NCBI RefSeq assembly: GCF_000331535.1
Contig: NZ_AMZN01000002.1
Location: 83,468-147,467 of the forward strand
Origin: Fulvivirga imtechensis AK7
GTDB taxonomy: Bacteria; Bacteroidota; Bacteroidia; Cytophagales; Cyclobacteriaceae
Reading direction: 5' to 3'
Length of the DNA: 64,000 nt
In this document: positions 62,324-64,000 of the stretch, one piece after another
Position numbering within the stretch: position 1 is the stretch's first letter
How the letters are laid out: the number at the start of each line of letters is the position of its first letter
The notes under the pieces: model-generated
The model's database searches: none
Seen by the model: only the letters and a program-made list of their open reading frames with translations
What the model was told of the DNA's origin: nothing
Position numbers and translations under genes: made by a program

Positions 62324-62935
62324 ATGAAACGTAAATGGACATTTTTTTGGCTGATAACAAGTGTCTTTGTGTTGTCCCTTATATTCTTGAATATTGACGC
62401 ATTTAAAAGGTACGATATTGAACAAGTGTCATACTTTGAATTCTTCAAAATAAACGGAGTAATGTTCGCAATTTATGGAGTAGTGATTTCTTCATTTTGG
62501 TCATTGTCAAATTCACTAGAGAATAGCAGAACCCTCAATCAAAGAACTGAATTTGATAAAAATTCCAATTCAATGAAATTCTTCGAAAAATGGGATGATA
62601 GTTTACTCGTTGAAGCCAGAGACTTTACAAGAGAATTAAGAGAAGAGAGAAAAGACATCAGTGACAATGAATTGTTAAAACGCATTGATGAATCTCCAAA
62701 ATCAGATAAGCATAAAAACCTTAAAAGATCGCTTGTAGTTTGTTTTAACTTTTATGAATTAATGAATGTTGCCATTAAGAATGGAATGGTGAATGAATCA
62801 CTTCTTCGGAACAGTTTCAAATTCATCTTCATTGACATGTTCGATAGGTTCAAGCCCTGGTTAGAGGACGAGAAACACTGTAATAAAGACTCGAAAAAGG
62901 AATTAGATGAACTGTACAAGCGATGGAATAAATAA
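62324..62935 (+). CDS. Cassette 3, gene 2: DUF4760-like membrane protein
   Basis: 203 residues. Two N-terminal transmembrane helices (about 5-22 and 42-62) precede a coiled, soluble helical domain. The sequence NFYELMNVAIKNGMVNESLL and the following FKFIFIDMFDRFKPWLED match the DUF4760 pattern, a family common in mobile and defence-rich regions with no known activity. The stop lies 6 bp before the site box CACGCCAAC. Confidence 0.78.
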   Translation: MKRKWTFFWLITSVFVLSLIFLNIDAFKRYDIEQVSYFEFFKINGVMFAIYGVVISSFWSLSNSLENSRTLNQRTEFDKNSNSMKFFEKWDDSLLVEARDFTRELREERKDISDNELLKRIDESPKSDKHKNLKRSLVVCFNFYELMNVAIKNGMVNESLLRNSFKFIFIDMFDRFKPWLEDEKHCNKDSKKELDELYKRWNK

Positions 62936-62941
62936 AAACGA

Positions 62942-63078
62942 CACGCCAACATTGTATAAGCGTAATGTGGGCTGAACTGCTAAAATCGAGCTTTTTTGCT
63001 CCTAAGAAACTTTGCGGTAGGTGGACAGTTAATCACTTTGAAATCCCGCAATACGCTTATACTTGACCGTTGTGAGGC
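62942..63078 (+). other. attC-like site 3 (end of cassette 3)
   Basis: CACGCCAAC (62942-62950) mirrors GTTAGCGTG at the start of cassette 3 (61699-61707) with one change (8/9). The main stem GTATAAGCGTAATGTGGG (62954-62971) pairs with CCCGCAATACGCTTATAC (63045-63062), 16 of 18. The right box is CCGTTGTGAGGC, crossover G63069^T63070. The ~70-base loop has no gene. Confidence 0.82.
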
Positions 63079-63094
63079 ATAAGCTGTATTGCAA

Positions 63095-63529
63095 ATGAAC
63101 CATTCAAACTCTTACGTATACTTTGCATTTAAAGGCGACAACTTTGATCCGAACGATGTAACAAGGGAACTTGGACTTGAACCATCTGATTCATGGAGAA
63201 CTGGTGAACCTGGAAAATATATCCAACAACAAAAATACTCTTGCTGGATGCTTAAATCAACGGCAGATGAACTTCTAGACATAGACAAACTGGTGAACGA
63301 GGTCGTATCTCAACTTTCAGCAAAGATTGAACATATCAATAACCTCAAGCAACGTCTTAACTTAAATACAGTTCTTGAAATTATAATGTATATCGACATT
63401 AACGAAGAACAGTCAACCCCTTACTTGGGACACAACTCCGAAGTGATCAATTTTCTACATCACACCAGAACGATAACGGACGTTGATATTTACAGATATA
63501 GTTCTAAAAAGTCAAAATCAAATGAATAA
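63095..63529 (+). CDS. Cassette 4, gene 1: DUF4279 domain protein
   Basis: 144 residues from ATG 63095. The DUF4279 pattern is clear: YVYFAFKGDNFDPNDVTREL, then GLEPSDSWRTGEPGKY, CWMLKST, and VLEIIMYIDINEEQSTPYLG. The family is small, cytoplasmic and of unknown function; members often occur in toxin-immunity or mobile settings. The end overlaps the start of the next gene by 8 bp (ATGAATAA), so translation is coupled. Confidence 0.83.
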   Translation: MNHSNSYVYFAFKGDNFDPNDVTRELGLEPSDSWRTGEPGKYIQQQKYSCWMLKSTADELLDIDKLVNEVVSQLSAKIEHINNLKQRLNLNTVLEIIMYIDINEEQSTPYLGHNSEVINFLHHTRTITDVDIYRYSSKKSKSNE

Positions 63530-63950
63530 AGAATTTATCAGAATTAGGAATTGGCCAACCGATCATGCCGAAAAAGCTTACAAGGATGGCAATTACATTG
63601 AAGCTCTACAAGTTTTGCATGGTTGGATTGAAAGTCGATTTCAAGAACTTCTTCATTTATATGGAGTAATTGATTGTAAACAGGATAGTGAGAAAATTTG
63701 GGATATTGTGAATCAAATCAATTTCATAAACTCCGCTAAGGTTCTTTACATTCTGAATATTTTATCCGAAAATGAATACCAACAAAGCGTGAAATTCAAT
63801 AGCACTCGTAATCAATTAATACATAAGATTTTTCACGAACCATATGAAAAGATATATGAGGGAATCCCCAAAAAAGAATATGACAATGTCTTTAAACAGG
63901 GTTTGAAACTGGCAGATATAATTCAACTAAAGGTTGAAAAAAAAGTATAA
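63522..63950 (+). CDS. Cassette 4, gene 2: HEPN-like helical protein
   Basis: 142 residues from ATG 63522, which overlaps the DUF4279 stop; a frame extending further back reads inside the DUF4279 gene. The sequence is wholly helical. STRNQLIHKIF contains RNQLIH, which fits the R(N/D)x3H form of the Rx4-6H active-site motif of HEPN ribonucleases, at the start of a late helix. Other landmarks are ALQVLHGWIESRFQELLHLY and AKVLYILNILSENEYQ, suggestive of a HEPN bundle. RNase activity is inference. The gene ends 2 bp before GCCTCACAAC. Confidence 0.7.
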   Translation: MNKEFIRIRNWPTDHAEKAYKDGNYIEALQVLHGWIESRFQELLHLYGVIDCKQDSEKIWDIVNQINFINSAKVLYILNILSENEYQQSVKFNSTRNQLIHKIFHEPYEKIYEGIPKKEYDNVFKQGLKLADIIQLKVEKKV

Positions 63951-63952
63951 AC

Positions 63953-64000
63953 GCCTCACAACACTAAGCCGAATAGCTGAAATACCGTCAAAAAAAGCCT
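63953..64000 (+). other. attC-like site 4, cut by window edge
   Basis: GCCTCACAAC (63953-63962) is the exact reverse complement of GTTGTGAGGC at the start of cassette 4 (63069-63078). Only the left arm and part of the loop (ACTAAGCCGAATAGCTGA) are in the window. The array probably continues to the right. Confidence 0.78.

Overview
The window comes from a Bacteroidota chromosome, most likely the order Cytophagales (a Fulvivirga- or Marivirga-like marine or soil glider). The call rests on several signs. Secreted proteins end in type IX secretion C-terminal sorting domains with the YPNP start motif. Families typical of Bacteroidota are present (DUF4168, DUF4142, DUF4369-thioredoxin, TPR-histidine-kinase hybrids, MoxR-DUF58-BatA cluster, a Bacteroidota-type class I lanthipeptide precursor). 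Most genes lack strong Shine-Dalgarno sequences. Genus-level placement is inference. I saw no rRNA, tRNA or CRISPR array.

Layout. 1-2022: a membrane protein cut by the window edge, then a NarL-type two-component pair. 2439-5438: a secreted S8 protease with a sorting tail. 5712-5927: a small GG-leader peptide resembling lanthipeptide precursors, preceded by two 10-bp direct repeats of LytTR-operator geometry. 6099-15845 (minus): three consecutive secreted beta-1,3-glucanases (GH16, GH64, GH81) that share CBM6 and a repeated ~95-residue CBM56-like module, a laminarin/callose/curdlan-degrading locus without SusC/SusD genes. 16097-24879: mixed housekeeping genes (SDR, small lipoprotein, YfiR-like, and a CapA/MerR/DprA/DnaJ-TPR operon), then a TPR protein with a histidine-kinase phosphoacceptor helix but no ATPase domain. 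24962-26353: lipoprotein alpha-amylase with a 12-bp palindromic operator upstream; the identical palindrome lies in the 5' end of the GH81 gene. 26681-34710: DUF4168 protein, two M23 peptidase paralogues, alaS, gatB and a TlpA-like thioredoxin. 34951-43422: duplicated ABC-type substrate-binding proteins and an RND efflux operon. 43692-47593: DUF4142 protein, secreted protein, cyclophilin, DUF4442 protein and DNA polymerase IV. 47867-58972: TldD/TldE-like pair followed by a seven-gene DUF4159-MoxR-DUF58-BatA membrane cluster.

59450-64000 differs: it is visibly AT-rich and organised as an integron-like gene-cassette array. A decayed tyrosine recombinase (N-terminal scrap, frameshift, internal deletion, intact catalytic C-terminus) is followed by at least four cassettes in one orientation, separated by foldable attC-like sites. 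The diagnostic sign is that bases at each cassette start are the reverse complement of bases at the head of its own terminal site (10/10, 9/9, 8/9 and 10/10 matches for cassettes 1-4), as expected for cassettes that circularise and recombine at a G^TT point. Cargo: a TPR-like protein, an unknown 289-residue protein, two membrane proteins (one DUF4760-like), and an overlapping DUF4279/HEPN-like gene pair. This is the strongest candidate for a poorly described system here.

A second theme is small non-coding mobile-looking repeats. Four full copies and one fragment of a 142-180 bp element with terminal inverted repeats occur between genes; two copies have perfect 6-bp target duplications, and one copy sits in frame inside a lipoprotein gene. 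There are also a hairpin MITE-like unit, an inverted GC-rich pair, two copies of a terminator-bearing non-coding element (candidate small RNA), and tandem heptamer tracts.
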